Source: Bacillus sp. N1-1 (GTDB lineage: Bacteria; Bacillota; Bacilli; Bacillales; Guptibacillaceae). Taken from it: a stretch of DNA of 64,000 nucleotides. Positions 8,533 through 17,787 of the stretch are shown here, piece after piece. The notes under the pieces were generated by a model. It was given only the letters and a program-made list of their open reading frames with translations, did not search any database and had not been told where the DNA came from. Where the stretch lies: NCBI RefSeq assembly GCF_009818105.1, contig NZ_CP046564.1, positions 992,001-1,056,000 of the forward strand, written 5' to 3'. Positions within the stretch are counted from its first letter, which is position 1, and each line of letters begins with the position of its first letter. The position numbers and the translations under genes are program-made.

Positions 8533-9765
8533 CTATGATTTCATTTGTTCGATTTTTAAATCCAGATAAAGCGTTACTTTTTGATTGGCATCTTTTAAGT
8601 CAAGGTTTGCCACATCAGCGATACGTTTGAGGCGATAGTTCAACGTGTTTGTATGAACGTGGAGGACTTGAGCGGCAGCTTTCACATTGCTATCGTGTTG
8701 CAGATAAGTATCAAGCGTTTCAAGTAGCTGAGTATGATGAATGCCATCATACTGCTTTAATTTTTCGATATAGGGGTTTTGATAGTGCTGACGCTCTTTA
8801 TAAAGGAGGTCAATAAATTGATAAATCCCAAGATCCTGATAGCTATAGACCGCCGTAACTTCCTTTTTAAATCGTTCTTTAATTGACAGCACATGAAGGG
8901 CTTCGCGATAGCTGTTCTTTATCGAAAGAGGGCTTTGATAGAGCGTTCCAGCCCCGCCTTTTAACGTATCAACACCAAGACGATTACTAATTTTCTCAAC
9001 AAAGACTTGAACAAAACTGGTAAGCTGTTCAGCTGTGTTGTGTTGGTCTGAAGGACGAACGAGTAAAATGAGCTGGTTTTGATCTAACGTACTATAAATT
9101 AATTCGATTTGATGAGAAGCCTGAATGTAGTAATTCATATGACGCTCAAGCGATTGCTGTATTTCATCACTAAATTCAAAGATCACGATCGCCATCTCGC
9201 CCTTTAATTTCAGCTGATACGTGGAAGCTTGCTGATGGAGATTCTCTTCTTTTGTGTAATGCCCCGTGAGCAACTTCCAGAAAAACTCGCGATGCCCTTC
9301 TTCTGACTGTCGCTTCTTTATTTCTAATTTCAGGATTTGATTTTTAACAACTTTTGCTGCTTTCTTTAGAAGGTTCAACTCGTCCTGGGTCACTTCCCAA
9401 TTCAATTGAGCCCAAATAAAACCAAGGAGCTCTTCATTTTTCCGAACGGATATAGCGACTCTTTGGCCTAGCCCAACTTCTGGAATCGCTGGGATGATAA
9501 CGGGGTCATCACTTTCAAATAGCTGTGGAATAATGCCTTTTTTCCAGAGACTTTTGATCACTTCTTCCGGTACTTTCCGTTTCATGATAGTGGCAATACG
9601 TGCCGGGTCGACATTCTCATCATGTGAACTATATGCGAGAATCCGATGATCTGAATCTTCTATCGTAACGGGACAACCTAGGTTTTCTCGGATGCAGTCA
9701 GCTAAATCTTCTAATGTACGGAATGGTCCCTGAAAAGGGTTATGACTTTCTTGATCGGTATGCAT
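8533..9765 (-). CDS. PucR/CdaR-type transcriptional regulator (AdeR-like)
   Basis: A 410-residue regulator: an N-terminal sensory region (residues about 10-140, DLADCIRENLGCPVTIEDSDHRILAYSS), a central GGDEF-like fold, and a C-terminal PucR-type helix-turn-helix (VKAAAQVLHVHTNTLNYRLKRIADVANLDL). ATG at 9765 follows AAAGGAGTGG. It lies directly upstream of ald on the same strand, as does B. subtilis AdeR, an activator of ald, so an alanine-responsive role is likely (inference from synteny). Confidence 0.85.
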   Translation of the reverse strand: MHTDQESHNPFQGPFRTLEDLADCIRENLGCPVTIEDSDHRILAYSSHDENVDPARIATIMKRKVPEEVIKSLWKKGIIPQLFESDDPVIIPAIPEVGLGQRVAISVRKNEELLGFIWAQLNWEVTQDELNLLKKAAKVVKNQILKLEIKKRQSEEGHREFFWKLLTGHYTKEENLHQQASTYQLKLKGEMAIVIFEFSDEIQQSLERHMNYYIQASHQIELIYSTLDQNQLILLVRPSDQHNTAEQLTSFVQVFVEKISNRLGVDTLKGGAGTLYQSPLSIKNSYREALHVLSIKERFKKEVTAVYSYQDLGIYQFIDLLYKERQHYQNPYIEKLKQYDGIHHTQLLETLDTYLQHDSNVKAAAQVLHVHTNTLNYRLKRIADVANLDLKDANQKVTLYLDLKIEQMKS

Positions 9766-10040
9766 TTATGACCACTCCTTTCTTAATCTAAATACTCGTA
9801 CTTAGCGTCTGATTAAAAGTATACAAGAAAATCACCCCCTTTGTGGGATTTCACAAAGAGAAGTTAAGAAATTGTTATGATTCACAATTGAAAGAAGATA
9901 TGGCATTTAACACAAAATGGAAAAAGTGACAAACGTAAGAACAAAGGGATCATAATTAACCTTTTTGAAATAAATAGTATGACATAATTTAATTAATGTG
10001 TTATTCTAATAATCGAATCTAGTAGGGAGGCGTTGGATTA

Positions 10041-12407
10041 ATGGTGGAGCAAAGTGCGATTCGATGGTTTCATGAAATAAGAAAAGAGGATATTGCTCTT
10101 GTTGGTGGTAAGGGAGCTAATCTTGGAGAGCTTACGCAGAGCGGTGTACACGTACCGCCTGGTTTTTGTGTAACGGCTGAAGCCTATACAGCATTTATCA
10201 CGGAACGAGAACTCGATCAGTCCATTCTAGAAAAAATGAAAAAGCTTGATTATGAAAATAACGATCAGCTCAATGCAGTGAGTGCTGAAATTAGAGAATG
10301 GATTCTGCAGACAGATATGCTTGAATCTATTGAAGTAGAAATTCGTAATGCTTATGCAGCGTTTAGTCAGAACCTCAACGTAACGGATCCGTTCGTAGCT
10401 GTTCGAAGCTCGGCAACGGCAGAAGATCTTCCAGAAGCCTCTTTTGCAGGTCAGCAGGATACATATCTTGAGATTTCTGGGATCACAGAGCTTCTATATC
10501 ACATTAAGAAATGCTGGGCGTCACTTTGGACAGCACGAGCCATTTACTATCGCGAAAAACAGCAGTTCAACCATTTTGACGTCTCCCTCTGTGCGGTTGT
10601 ACAACTGATGGTAAATAGTGAAAAATCAGGTGTGATTTTTACAGCGAATCCGATTACAGGTGAACGCGAGCAGATGATGATTAATGCGAGCTGGGGACTT
10701 GGGGAAGCGGTTGTTTCTGGGATGGTTTCACCAGATGAGTACATCGTCGATAAGAGAACGTTCAAACTAATCGAAAAGCATGTAGCCGAAAAGAAAGTGC
10801 TTGTCGTAAAGAAAGCAAACGCAATCGGAACGGATACGGTTGCGGTGAAAGAATACTTAAGTGAGGGCCACGTTAACCAACAGTGCTTAACGCAAGCTGA
10901 AATCGCTCACCTTTCTCGTGACGCGGTTCGAATTGAAGAACTGTATCAAACGCCTCAGGATATTGAGTGGGGTCTTGATTGCCAAACGAATGAACTATAC
11001 ATTCTGCAAGCTCGTCCAATTACAACGCTAAAAGAGGAGGAAACAAAAGTGGTTGAAAAAGTAGAAACGCCAAAAAAGATGCTCGTTAGAGGATTAGCGG
11101 CTTCACCTGGATCTGCTAGTGGAAAGGTTCGGAAAATCAAAGATATTAGTGAAGTTTCCCTTGTGGAAGAAGGCGACATTCTAGTGACCATCATGACCAA
11201 TCCAGATATGATTCCTGCCATGAAAAAAGCAGCAGCACTCATTACCGATGAAGGCGGGCGCACGTGTCATGCCGCCATTGTTTCACGTGAATTCGGTATT
11301 CCATGTATTGTTGGATCTTCGATTGCGACAGATGTGTTAATGGATGGAATGGAAGTGACGGTTGATGCGACGCGTGGAGTGGTATATGAAGGAATTCTAA
11401 AAGAAGCTGAACCAGTGAAAAAGAAAGAAGCGGCTAACGAAGCGACGAACAGCACTGAAGAATTCAATGAAGCTCTTCTTCATCAGCTGGCTCCGATTAC
11501 AGGAACAAAAGTTTATATGAATCTTGGAGAGCCAGATCTGATCAACAAATACAAACATCTGCCGTTTGACGGCATTGGGTTAATGCGAACGGAATTTATC
11601 TTTTCAAATATTGGTATTCACCCGATGCATTTGCTTAAAACCGGACAGGAAGAGATGTTTATTGAAAAAATGGCAGAAGGAATCACGAAAGTGGCGCAGG
11701 ATATCTATCCAAAGCCAATGGTTGTTCGCTTGAGTGACTTCCGCTCAAATGAATTTCGTGGACTCATTGGTGGAGATGAAGTGGAGCCGGTTGAAGCGAA
11801 TCCGATGATCGGCTGGCGCGGCGTTTCTCGCTACATCTCACCTCAATATGAAGAAGGCTTCCGTTTGGAGTGTCGAGCGATTAAAAAGGTTCGTGATGAA
11901 TACGGTCTAATCAACGTTTGGACGATGCTTCCGTTCGTTCGGACAACGTGGGAAGTTGAGAAAGTGAAGAAGATTATGGCAGAAGAAGGACTAGTTCAAA
12001 ATCAAGAGTTCAAGATCTGGATCATGGCAGAGGTGCCTTCCGTGATTTTTGAAGCGGAAGAATTTGCCCAGCTTGTTGATGGATTCAGTATCGGAAGCAA
12101 TGACTTAACACAGCTTATTTTAGGATCGGACCGTGACTCGGGCATTCTAAACAGCATGGGCTACTTTGATGAGCGTAACCCTTCTGTAAAACGAGCAATT
12201 AAACAACTCATTCATGGAGCACATAAGCATGGTAAAACCGTCTCTATTTGTGGCCAGGGCCCATCGACTTACCCAGAATTCACAGAGTTTCTTATTCAAG
12301 AAGGGATTGATAGCGTAAGCATTAATCCAGATACGGTGGCAGCGACAAGAAGGTCGGTTGCGTCGGTTGAACAGCGCATGATTCTAAATAAAGTTAGAGG
12401 GTTATAA
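10041..12407 (+). CDS. ppsA: Phosphoenolpyruvate synthase
   Basis: PEP synthase makes PEP, AMP and phosphate from pyruvate and ATP for gluconeogenesis. The 788-residue protein is full length. The ATP-grasp PEP/pyruvate-binding domain comes first (VGGKGANLGELTQSGVHVPPGFCVTAEAY), then the phosphohistidine domain with GGRTCHAAIVSRE (catalytic His410), then the C-terminal PEP-utilising barrel (SIGSNDLTQLILG, SICGQGPS). TAGGGAGG precedes the ATG. Its location beside ald may link alanine-derived pyruvate to gluconeogenesis. No terminator separates it from the T-box promoter 7 nt downstream. Confidence 0.96.
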   Translation: MVEQSAIRWFHEIRKEDIALVGGKGANLGELTQSGVHVPPGFCVTAEAYTAFITERELDQSILEKMKKLDYENNDQLNAVSAEIREWILQTDMLESIEVEIRNAYAAFSQNLNVTDPFVAVRSSATAEDLPEASFAGQQDTYLEISGITELLYHIKKCWASLWTARAIYYREKQQFNHFDVSLCAVVQLMVNSEKSGVIFTANPITGEREQMMINASWGLGEAVVSGMVSPDEYIVDKRTFKLIEKHVAEKKVLVVKKANAIGTDTVAVKEYLSEGHVNQQCLTQAEIAHLSRDAVRIEELYQTPQDIEWGLDCQTNELYILQARPITTLKEEETKVVEKVETPKKMLVRGLAASPGSASGKVRKIKDISEVSLVEEGDILVTIMTNPDMIPAMKKAAALITDEGGRTCHAAIVSREFGIPCIVGSSIATDVLMDGMEVTVDATRGVVYEGILKEAEPVKKKEAANEATNSTEEFNEALLHQLAPITGTKVYMNLGEPDLINKYKHLPFDGIGLMRTEFIFSNIGIHPMHLLKTGQEEMFIEKMAEGITKVAQDIYPKPMVVRLSDFRSNEFRGLIGGDEVEPVEANPMIGWRGVSRYISPQYEEGFRLECRAIKKVRDEYGLINVWTMLPFVRTTWEVEKVKKIMAEEGLVQNQEFKIWIMAEVPSVIFEAEEFAQLVDGFSIGSNDLTQLILGSDRDSGILNSMGYFDERNPSVKRAIKQLIHGAHKHGKTVSICGQGPSTYPEFTEFLIQEGIDSVSINPDTVAATRRSVASVEQRMILNKVRGL

Positions 12408-12414
12408 ATAAGTA

Positions 12415-12443
12415 TTTACACGGTGTAACCGTACTGGTATTAT
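12415..12443 (+). promoter_or_regulatory. Sigma-A-type promoter of the T-box unit
   Basis: TTTACA (12415-12420), 17-nt spacer, TATTAT (12438-12443), ending just before the T-box stem I sequence. Confidence 0.7.
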
Positions 12444-12456
12444 ATAACAAAATCAA

Positions 12457-12733
12457 GTGCGATGATGAGAAGAGTAGATGATGTGATCTTACACAGAGAG
12501 CTCCGTTAGCTGAAAAGGAGTTAAGGTAACATGATTGAACCAAACCTCTGAGCTGTACATCGGAACCGAATGTGGGGATGGTGTAACGGGAGCTCCCGTT
12601 ATTGAGCTAGGGTATACGCAGCTTCTGCCGTACCTGATAAGAGTGATGTGGCGACACATGACTGAACCGGGGTGGCACCGCGATAAGCAATCTCGCCCCC
12701 GGGACTATACGTCCTGGGGGTGAGATTTTTTTA
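12457..12733 (+). promoter_or_regulatory. T-box leader, predicted Gln (CAA) specifier
   Basis: A complete transcription-terminating T-box. It has AGAAGAGTA at 12468-12476 (S-turn/AGTA side of the specifier loop), CAGAGAG near 12494, and ACCTCTGAG after the specifier loop. The T-box core GGTGGCACCGCG is at 12671-12682. A strong terminator (CTCGCCCCCGGGAC and its partner, then a T run) ends at about 12733. Aligned with the B. subtilis glyQS leader (specifier GGC followed by AUUCUUGAG), the specifier is CAA at 12541-12543. The UGGC of the core predicts a G discriminator base, compatible with tRNA-Gln and against tRNA-Pro (CCA register). A 62-codon reading frame inside it is spurious. Confidence 0.92.
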
Positions 12734-12771
12734 TTGGTTCAAAAACTTATCGCGATTGGAGCTGACATGTT

Positions 12772-14007
12772 ATGAAGCGTCTAAATGCTACTCGGAAGAA
12801 CGATCTGTTGCTGCTCACATCAATGGGCATTACAAATATCGGGGGATGGATTTATCATATTGCCATTAATCTCATCCTATTAGATCAAACGGGTTCAGCT
12901 CTTGCTGTGACAGGACTGTATTTACTAAAGCCGTTCGCAACTCTGTTCACAAATCCCTGGGCGGGCAGTTTGATTGATCGCGTGAACAAACGTAGGCTTA
13001 TGATTTTGGTGAATATCGCTCAGGCATTGGTAATGCTTATTCTCCCGCTACTATCCAGTCTATGGACGATTTATGTCTTTGTTTTTCTGATTAACATGGG
13101 TAGCTCGATTTTTCATCCAACATCAATGACCTACATGACGAAGCTTCTTCCTAAAGAAAGGCGAATCCGCTTCAATTCCCTTCGAAGCCTGGTCGATTCA
13201 GGTGCATTTGTGATCGGACCAGCGATTGCTGGTTTGTTATTTATCATCGGAACGCCAACCAATGCCATTTACATTAATGCAGTAGCATTATTTCTTGCAG
13301 GTCTGCTATTTTTATTGCTACCTGATGTAGAAACAGGAAGTCTCATGAATAGATCAAGTACGATTTCATTTCAAATGATGAAAGAAGATTGGCGCATTGT
13401 ATACACGTTTAGCCGAAGCGCGATTTTTGTTATTTTAATTTACTTTCTAGTGAGTGCAGTTGGCATAATGAGCTGGGGAGTAGATTCACTTGAAGCAAGT
13501 TTCGCAACAGAGGTCCTTCATCTGGCAAGCACCGAATATGGATTTCTCGTAAGTATTGCTGGAATCGGAGTTCTTCTAGGAGCCATTCTCAATACCGTTA
13601 TTGCAGAAAAAGGAGAACCGCTTTCGTTAATAGGAGGCGGAGCAATCGTGCTTTCCATAGGATATCTGATATTTGCTTTATCGTCATCATTCCAGTTAGC
13701 TGCAATCGGCTGCTTTGTTCTTTCCTTTTCCCTTTCGTTCATGAATACGGGTTTCTACACTTTTTATCAAAACAATATTCCCGTTGACGTCATGGGGAGG
13801 ATTGGAAGTTTGTTCGAATGGATTGAGGCAATTTTTGTTATCGCTGTGATGGTCGGCTGCGGGATCGCTGCAGAGCTCATATCCATACGATTTAGCGTCT
13901 TAGTAGGCTCAAGTGTGATGCTAAGCTTTGCTTTACTTCTTGTTGGAGTTGTTATGGTCAAACGAACTAGTATGAGGTCCGAGGAAGAACACCGGTTGGC
14001 TAAATAG
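12772..14007 (+). CDS. MFS transporter under T-box control
   Basis: A 411-residue, 12-helix major facilitator. The cytoplasmic loop 2-3 motif is GSLIDRVNKRRLM. It most resembles the MFS_3/efflux branch (BacE- or YfiS-like) rather than known amino-acid importers (impression from sequence, not a search). ATG at 12772 with TGGAGCTG upstream. The T-box immediately upstream should allow expression only when the cognate uncharged tRNA (predicted Gln) accumulates, which would suit a transporter of glutamine, glutamine peptides or a related compound. Substrate unproven. Confidence 0.85.
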   Translation: MKRLNATRKNDLLLLTSMGITNIGGWIYHIAINLILLDQTGSALAVTGLYLLKPFATLFTNPWAGSLIDRVNKRRLMILVNIAQALVMLILPLLSSLWTIYVFVFLINMGSSIFHPTSMTYMTKLLPKERRIRFNSLRSLVDSGAFVIGPAIAGLLFIIGTPTNAIYINAVALFLAGLLFLLLPDVETGSLMNRSSTISFQMMKEDWRIVYTFSRSAIFVILIYFLVSAVGIMSWGVDSLEASFATEVLHLASTEYGFLVSIAGIGVLLGAILNTVIAEKGEPLSLIGGGAIVLSIGYLIFALSSSFQLAAIGCFVLSFSLSFMNTGFYTFYQNNIPVDVMGRIGSLFEWIEAIFVIAVMVGCGIAAELISIRFSVLVGSSVMLSFALLLVGVVMVKRTSMRSEEEHRLAK

Positions 14008-14331
14008 TAGCAATCACCCTAATGTTTTTAACCAATACGGCAATAAAAAAACGATCAAAAGTACAAAAGTCAAGGCAGAACCCCTGTCTTGATTTTAATG
14101 TGAATATTGTTTCTATTCTTACTGAGAAAGTTCATGGAATATCCAAAACTGTTTCTAAGTTGCCATTGAATTCACCTTAAGCGTTTTTCATAATGGAATT
14201 ATGCTGTTGAGGAATGTGATGATTAGTTAATTATTCACACATTTTATTTTATGTTGTTTATCCGATTCACTCTGCTTACATGAAACGGGTGAACCATGCT
14301 GCTAACAGAAATAAACAATGGAGGATCGATC
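14008..14331 (+). other. Intergenic region before copC
   Basis: Holds the MFS terminator at 14068-14098 and then an AT-rich stretch. I found no CsoR-type operator and no riboswitch. A GATTCAC/GGTGAA imperfect inverted repeat occurs near 14265-14295. Confidence 0.5.
14068..14098 (+). terminator. Terminator of the MFS gene
   Basis: TCAAGGCAG and CTGTCTTGA arms around AACCC, followed by TTTT. Confidence 0.7.
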
Positions 14332-14892
14332 ATGAAAAAAATAGTAGTATTAACGATTGCATGTCTACTCACGTTTGGGAATTTAACTTACGCCCACACT
14401 GGAATAGAAAGTTCTAACCCTGAGGATGGAAGTACGATCACAGAGGAGTTAAACACAGTAACGCTCACTTTCGAAACAGAAATAGAGGAAACAAGCTCAT
14501 TTGAATTACAAAATGCGAATGGTGAAACTGTAGCTGTTGATAACATCACTGTTGAAAACAATACGATGACTGGAACGTTTGATCAGCCAATTGCAAACGG
14601 AGATTATGAAGTGCCGTGGAAAATTATTGGAGTTGATGGTCATCCGATCGAAGGAACGTTTTCTTTTTCAGTAGACGCACCTGAATCAGAAGTAGCGGAA
14701 GAAGAGTCAACTTCTGAAGAAGCAACAAACGGTTCAGCAGAAGATACAGATGAACAAGTGGATAAAGAAGAAGAGACAAAGACAGATACGGCTGAAGAGG
14801 AAAGTTCTAACGGTACGGTAATGGGCATCGTTATTGCTGTCCTGGTTATCGTACTCATTGGAAGTGTTTTGTTGATGAGGAGGAAAAAATAA
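14332..14892 (+). CDS. CopC-domain copper resistance protein
   Basis: A 186-residue exported, membrane-anchored protein. Signal peptide residues 1-22 (cleaved ahead of HTGIESSNPEDG, exposing an N-terminal His, a known CopC Cu(II) ligand). The CopC beta-sandwich is followed by a second His in VDGHPIEGTFSFSV. An acidic Glu/Thr/Ser linker, one C-terminal transmembrane helix and RRKK complete it. ATG at 14332 follows GGAGG; an upstream ATG at 14296 is rejected for lack of a ribosome binding site. It binds extracellular copper for the CopD partner downstream. Confidence 0.88.
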   Translation: MKKIVVLTIACLLTFGNLTYAHTGIESSNPEDGSTITEELNTVTLTFETEIEETSSFELQNANGETVAVDNITVENNTMTGTFDQPIANGDYEVPWKIIGVDGHPIEGTFSFSVDAPESEVAEEESTSEEATNGSAEDTDEQVDKEEETKTDTAEEESSNGTVMGIVIAVLVIVLIGSVLLMRRKK

Positions 14893-14895
14893 TCC

Positions 14896-15999
14896 ATGTT
14901 GATTCTAACAGTAATCAGTGAAGCGCTGCTTTATATTAGCTTTGCGCTACTGATTGCGGATTATCTTTTCTCATTTATTTCACATGATAAAAAGCCGGTT
15001 ATTCATGTTCCTAAAAAAGTTCGGCTTTTGGCTGCAGTAGGGATTGCGGTTTTTTCCTTCATGCCGATTTTGGATTTACTTCTTTATTTATATGAGGACT
15101 ATGGAATAGGACAAGCACTGTCGTCGGTATTAGTTACATTTAAAGTAGGTCAGGCTTGGAGTTTTACGGTTCTTCTATCCATTATTTTAAGCCTATATAT
15201 TCTTTTTGTTGATGATGGACAGGAGAAGAGATATCCATTCATCGGTATGGTTCTTCTTCTGTTTCTTATTCTAGGACTAGGGTGGGCGAGCCATTCAAGC
15301 TCTCTTCATCCTGTTAAAGGATTTATCATTCACACAATACACTTTACGGCTGTTATTACCTGGGTAGGAGTACTTTTTGTTATAAGCTGGTTTTCAAAAA
15401 ACGCGGCAAACTGGACGCAATTTCTGAGGTGGTTTCATCCAACCGCTATTATCTGCTTCACAGTAGTAGGGATCACAGGGCTATTGTTAATGCAGTTTGT
15501 TGTTCCATTACAAGATTATCCTGATGCATGGATGGTTTCTTACGGACAAAGCTTATTAATCAAACACTTGCTCATTGTTCCACTACTTGGATACGCCTTC
15601 CTGAATGGCGTCATCATGAAGAAAAAGCTTAAAGAGAGCAATGCATTTGATCCTAGACCGTGGACAAAAGTAGAATCCGTGATGGTGTTACTGATTTTTG
15701 CCGCTACGGGTGCGATGAGTCACTCTTCACCTCCAAACAATCTGGCTTCTCTCATTAGCCTCGAAGGCGTATCTCCGCTGTTTACGCTATTTACAAACGG
15801 CTTAGTTCCACCTGGTGCCTCTGTTGAATTAGTCGTTAACGTAAATGCGCTGTTGCTTGGCACTTTAGCAGTCGTGTTTATGGTGGTGATGATTGCTGGA
15901 TTTATGAAAAAGATGGCACCACTTTTTTCGTTTCTAATGAGCGTATTGTTTATCATATCAGGCTATTTAGCGTTGTTACAAAGCGTTCAAATTATGTAA
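14896..15999 (+). CDS. CopD family copper transport membrane protein
   Basis: A 367-residue polytopic protein with about 8-9 helices and a CopD core (HSSSLHPVKGFIIHTIHFTAVITWVGVLFV; histidines and Trp in the central helices). CopC-CopD act together in copper uptake; B. subtilis YcnJ is a fusion of the two. Here they are separate genes 3 nt apart, sharing AGGAGG before the copD ATG. Confidence 0.87.
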   Translation: MLILTVISEALLYISFALLIADYLFSFISHDKKPVIHVPKKVRLLAAVGIAVFSFMPILDLLLYLYEDYGIGQALSSVLVTFKVGQAWSFTVLLSIILSLYILFVDDGQEKRYPFIGMVLLLFLILGLGWASHSSSLHPVKGFIIHTIHFTAVITWVGVLFVISWFSKNAANWTQFLRWFHPTAIICFTVVGITGLLLMQFVVPLQDYPDAWMVSYGQSLLIKHLLIVPLLGYAFLNGVIMKKKLKESNAFDPRPWTKVESVMVLLIFAATGAMSHSSPPNNLASLISLEGVSPLFTLFTNGLVPPGASVELVVNVNALLLGTLAVVFMVVMIAGFMKKMAPLFSFLMSVLFIISGYLALLQSVQIM

Positions 16000-16002
16000 T
16001 TA

Positions 16003-16037
16003 TGAAACCCTCGAGAGCACTGCTCTCGAGGGTTTCG
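16003..16037 (+). terminator. Hairpin after copD
   Basis: GAAACCCTCGAGAGCA with a near-perfect complement, 16-bp stem. The T run after it is weak, but the position suggests a terminator. Confidence 0.65.
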
Positions 16038-16118
16038 TATTCAATCTATCTATTCGCTATAATCGCTCTATTTTTTTGGATTTACTTCTTTAACTAAAAG
16101 CGAGAAAGCAGGTTGAAT

Positions 16119-16160
16119 GAAAAAGCACGCGTTGAACGAAACAATGGTTCAACGCGTGTT
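16119..16160 (-). terminator. Terminator of the DUF3189 gene
   Basis: Minus strand: ACGCGTTGAAC and GTTCAACGCGT arms, followed by CTTTTTC, 13 nt after the stop codon. Confidence 0.8.
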
Positions 16161-16172
16161 AAGTAAGATGAA

Positions 16173-16682
16173 CTAAACCTTAAAATGCTTATTGTCGAGT
16201 AGAAGTACTTTTTCAGTCGTTTGGTGAGCTTGTTTTTTCGTATGCTCAACGAGATCATAAATGAGCGGGCTGCATTTTTTCGCTCCTTTAATAAGTAGCG
16301 GTACACCGAGAGCATCTAAGCCAAGTCCTCGGGAAAGACCGCCTCCAATGGACATAACAAACGGTACTGTTGGTGACGTGTTTGAGAGGATAACTTGATC
16401 TTCTACTTGAAAATGATCAAAAAGCATGACCGTCATATCAATTATGGCCGGCACAATTAGTTTCGATGATTTTTTTCCAATTGTGTAGACTTTATGATCA
16501 TCTGAATCTCTTCCGTGAAAAATAAGTCGTCCCTCGTCCTTTTTTGTTAATTTGTTAAAGAAGGGCACCGACAGAACTTCTTCACTTGTTAAAGGAAGAG
16601 AAGAAGGCTTCAAAAGCTGTAAATGAAAAGCGGCTGCAATGGAGGTGGTGTGTGTGCCACCGTAGTCATGGTAAATGTAAAT
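16173..16682 (-). CDS. DUF3189 family protein
   Basis: A 169-residue soluble protein beginning MIYIYHDYGGTHTTSIAAAFHL, the signature of DUF3189, a Firmicutes family often found with sporulation-linked genes and of unknown function. The GGTHTTSIA segment resembles a nucleotide-binding turn. Start at 16682 (AGGGATG upstream) is preferred to an upstream ATG at 16742 that adds 20 unrelated residues. Confidence 0.85.
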   Translation of the reverse strand: MYIYHDYGGTHTTSIAAAFHLQLLKPSSLPLTSEEVLSVPFFNKLTKKDEGRLIFHGRDSDDHKVYTIGKKSSKLIVPAIIDMTVMLFDHFQVEDQVILSNTSPTVPFVMSIGGGLSRGLGLDALGVPLLIKGAKKCSPLIYDLVEHTKKQAHQTTEKVLLLDNKHFKV

Positions 16683-16778
16683 CATATGCTCATCCCTGTA
16701 ATTGAATTTACTAACAAGTATTGCCTGATTACAGGGAAACATTCCAGTGAAAGAGGATAAGATGGTTATTAGCTTTTC

Positions 16779-17702
16779 CTATACGGCTCCAACTAGCCAT
16801 AATACTAAAGGGACGGTAATTATACTTGCCACTGTTGTTAGGAGTGTACTATAAGAAACAAGTTGTGGTTCTGTATTAAATTCAAGCGAATACATAGTCG
16901 TGTTAGCAGCGGTTGGCATGGATGCAAGTACAACTAAAATACTACTAAGCAAAGGATTTAAGCCAAGTGCCATAGTGAGAAGAAGTGCGAGTACAGGAGA
17001 AACAATCATTCTAATGGAGAAAACCGTAGATAAATCACTCCATTTGACACTTCCTCTCGTTAGTGAAGCGAGCTGCATCCCAAGGACAATCATAATCGTT
17101 GGAATCGTAGCATCTGCAACTAGGTTGACTGCTTGCATGACGAACTCTGGAACTTTGAAGTCAGTCATTTGAACAATGATGCCGAGAAGCACAGCATGAT
17201 TAATTGGCATTCGTGAGATTTTTATTAGAGAATCTTTCAGGCTATGTGTTGCTGTGCTACTCCCTTTCGATGCATAATAAAGTCCGACTGTATTCATGAG
17301 CAATGACTGTATGACCATCATAATAATCGCATAGTGAACGCCTTCTTCCCCGTATGCAAATAGAATGATGGGCACACCATAGTTGCCGCTATTCATAAAT
17401 ACGGAAGAAAGGATCATAGCAGCGGATTTAGAACGTTTCAATGCTTTGATTCTCGAGATAATCGTAACGATAATAATTAGAATGATCATTAAGAGAAAGC
17501 AGAATATAAGGATATAAGCATAATCCATCGTGATGTCGTTTGTATAAAAGGTTTGAAAAGCGAGAAACGGATACATTAAATACAGCGCAGAAGTCGAAAT
17601 GGATTTACGATCAAATCCGATTTTCTTCTGGCCAATATAGCCAATCGCAAAGATAATAAAAGCCGGTAAAACAATTAGAATAACATCGATGATCTTCACC
17701 AC
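16779..17702 (-). CDS. AEC family transporter (auxin efflux carrier/malate permease-like)
   Basis: A 307-residue protein with about 10 helices in two inverted five-helix halves (NSGNYGVPIILFAYGEEG is the conserved AEC motif of helix 4). The family includes malate and malonate permeases. Located just downstream of a malate/2-hydroxycarboxylate symporter, so dicarboxylate transport is the best guess (inference). GTG at 17702 or GTG one codon later; neither has a clear Shine-Dalgarno sequence, so it may depend on read-through from the symporter gene. Confidence 0.83.
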   Translation of the reverse strand: MVKIIDVILIVLPAFIIFAIGYIGQKKIGFDRKSISTSALYLMYPFLAFQTFYTNDITMDYAYILIFCFLLMIILIIIVTIISRIKALKRSKSAAMILSSVFMNSGNYGVPIILFAYGEEGVHYAIIMMVIQSLLMNTVGLYYASKGSSTATHSLKDSLIKISRMPINHAVLLGIIVQMTDFKVPEFVMQAVNLVADATIPTIMIVLGMQLASLTRGSVKWSDLSTVFSIRMIVSPVLALLLTMALGLNPLLSSILVVLASMPTAANTTMYSLEFNTEPQLVSYSTLLTTVASIITVPLVLWLVGAV

Positions 17703-17734
17703 ATTTGTTTTTAGTTTATCGATAAATGAACGAC

Positions 17735-17772
17735 GTGAACTCCCACTATCTTTGCGGATAGTGGGAGTTCTT
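17735..17772 (-). terminator. Hairpin between the symporter and AEC genes
   Basis: A perfect 14-bp stem, GAACTCCCACTATC and its complement, with a 6-nt loop. No long T run follows on the minus strand, so it may attenuate rather than fully terminate. Confidence 0.6.
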
Positions 17773-17787
17773 CAGAGTATACCTTGG

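Noticed and set aside
12535..12723. 62-codon open frame starting MNQTSELYIG
   Set aside because: It lies wholly within the T-box leader; its apparent start covers the specifier loop and its end the terminator.
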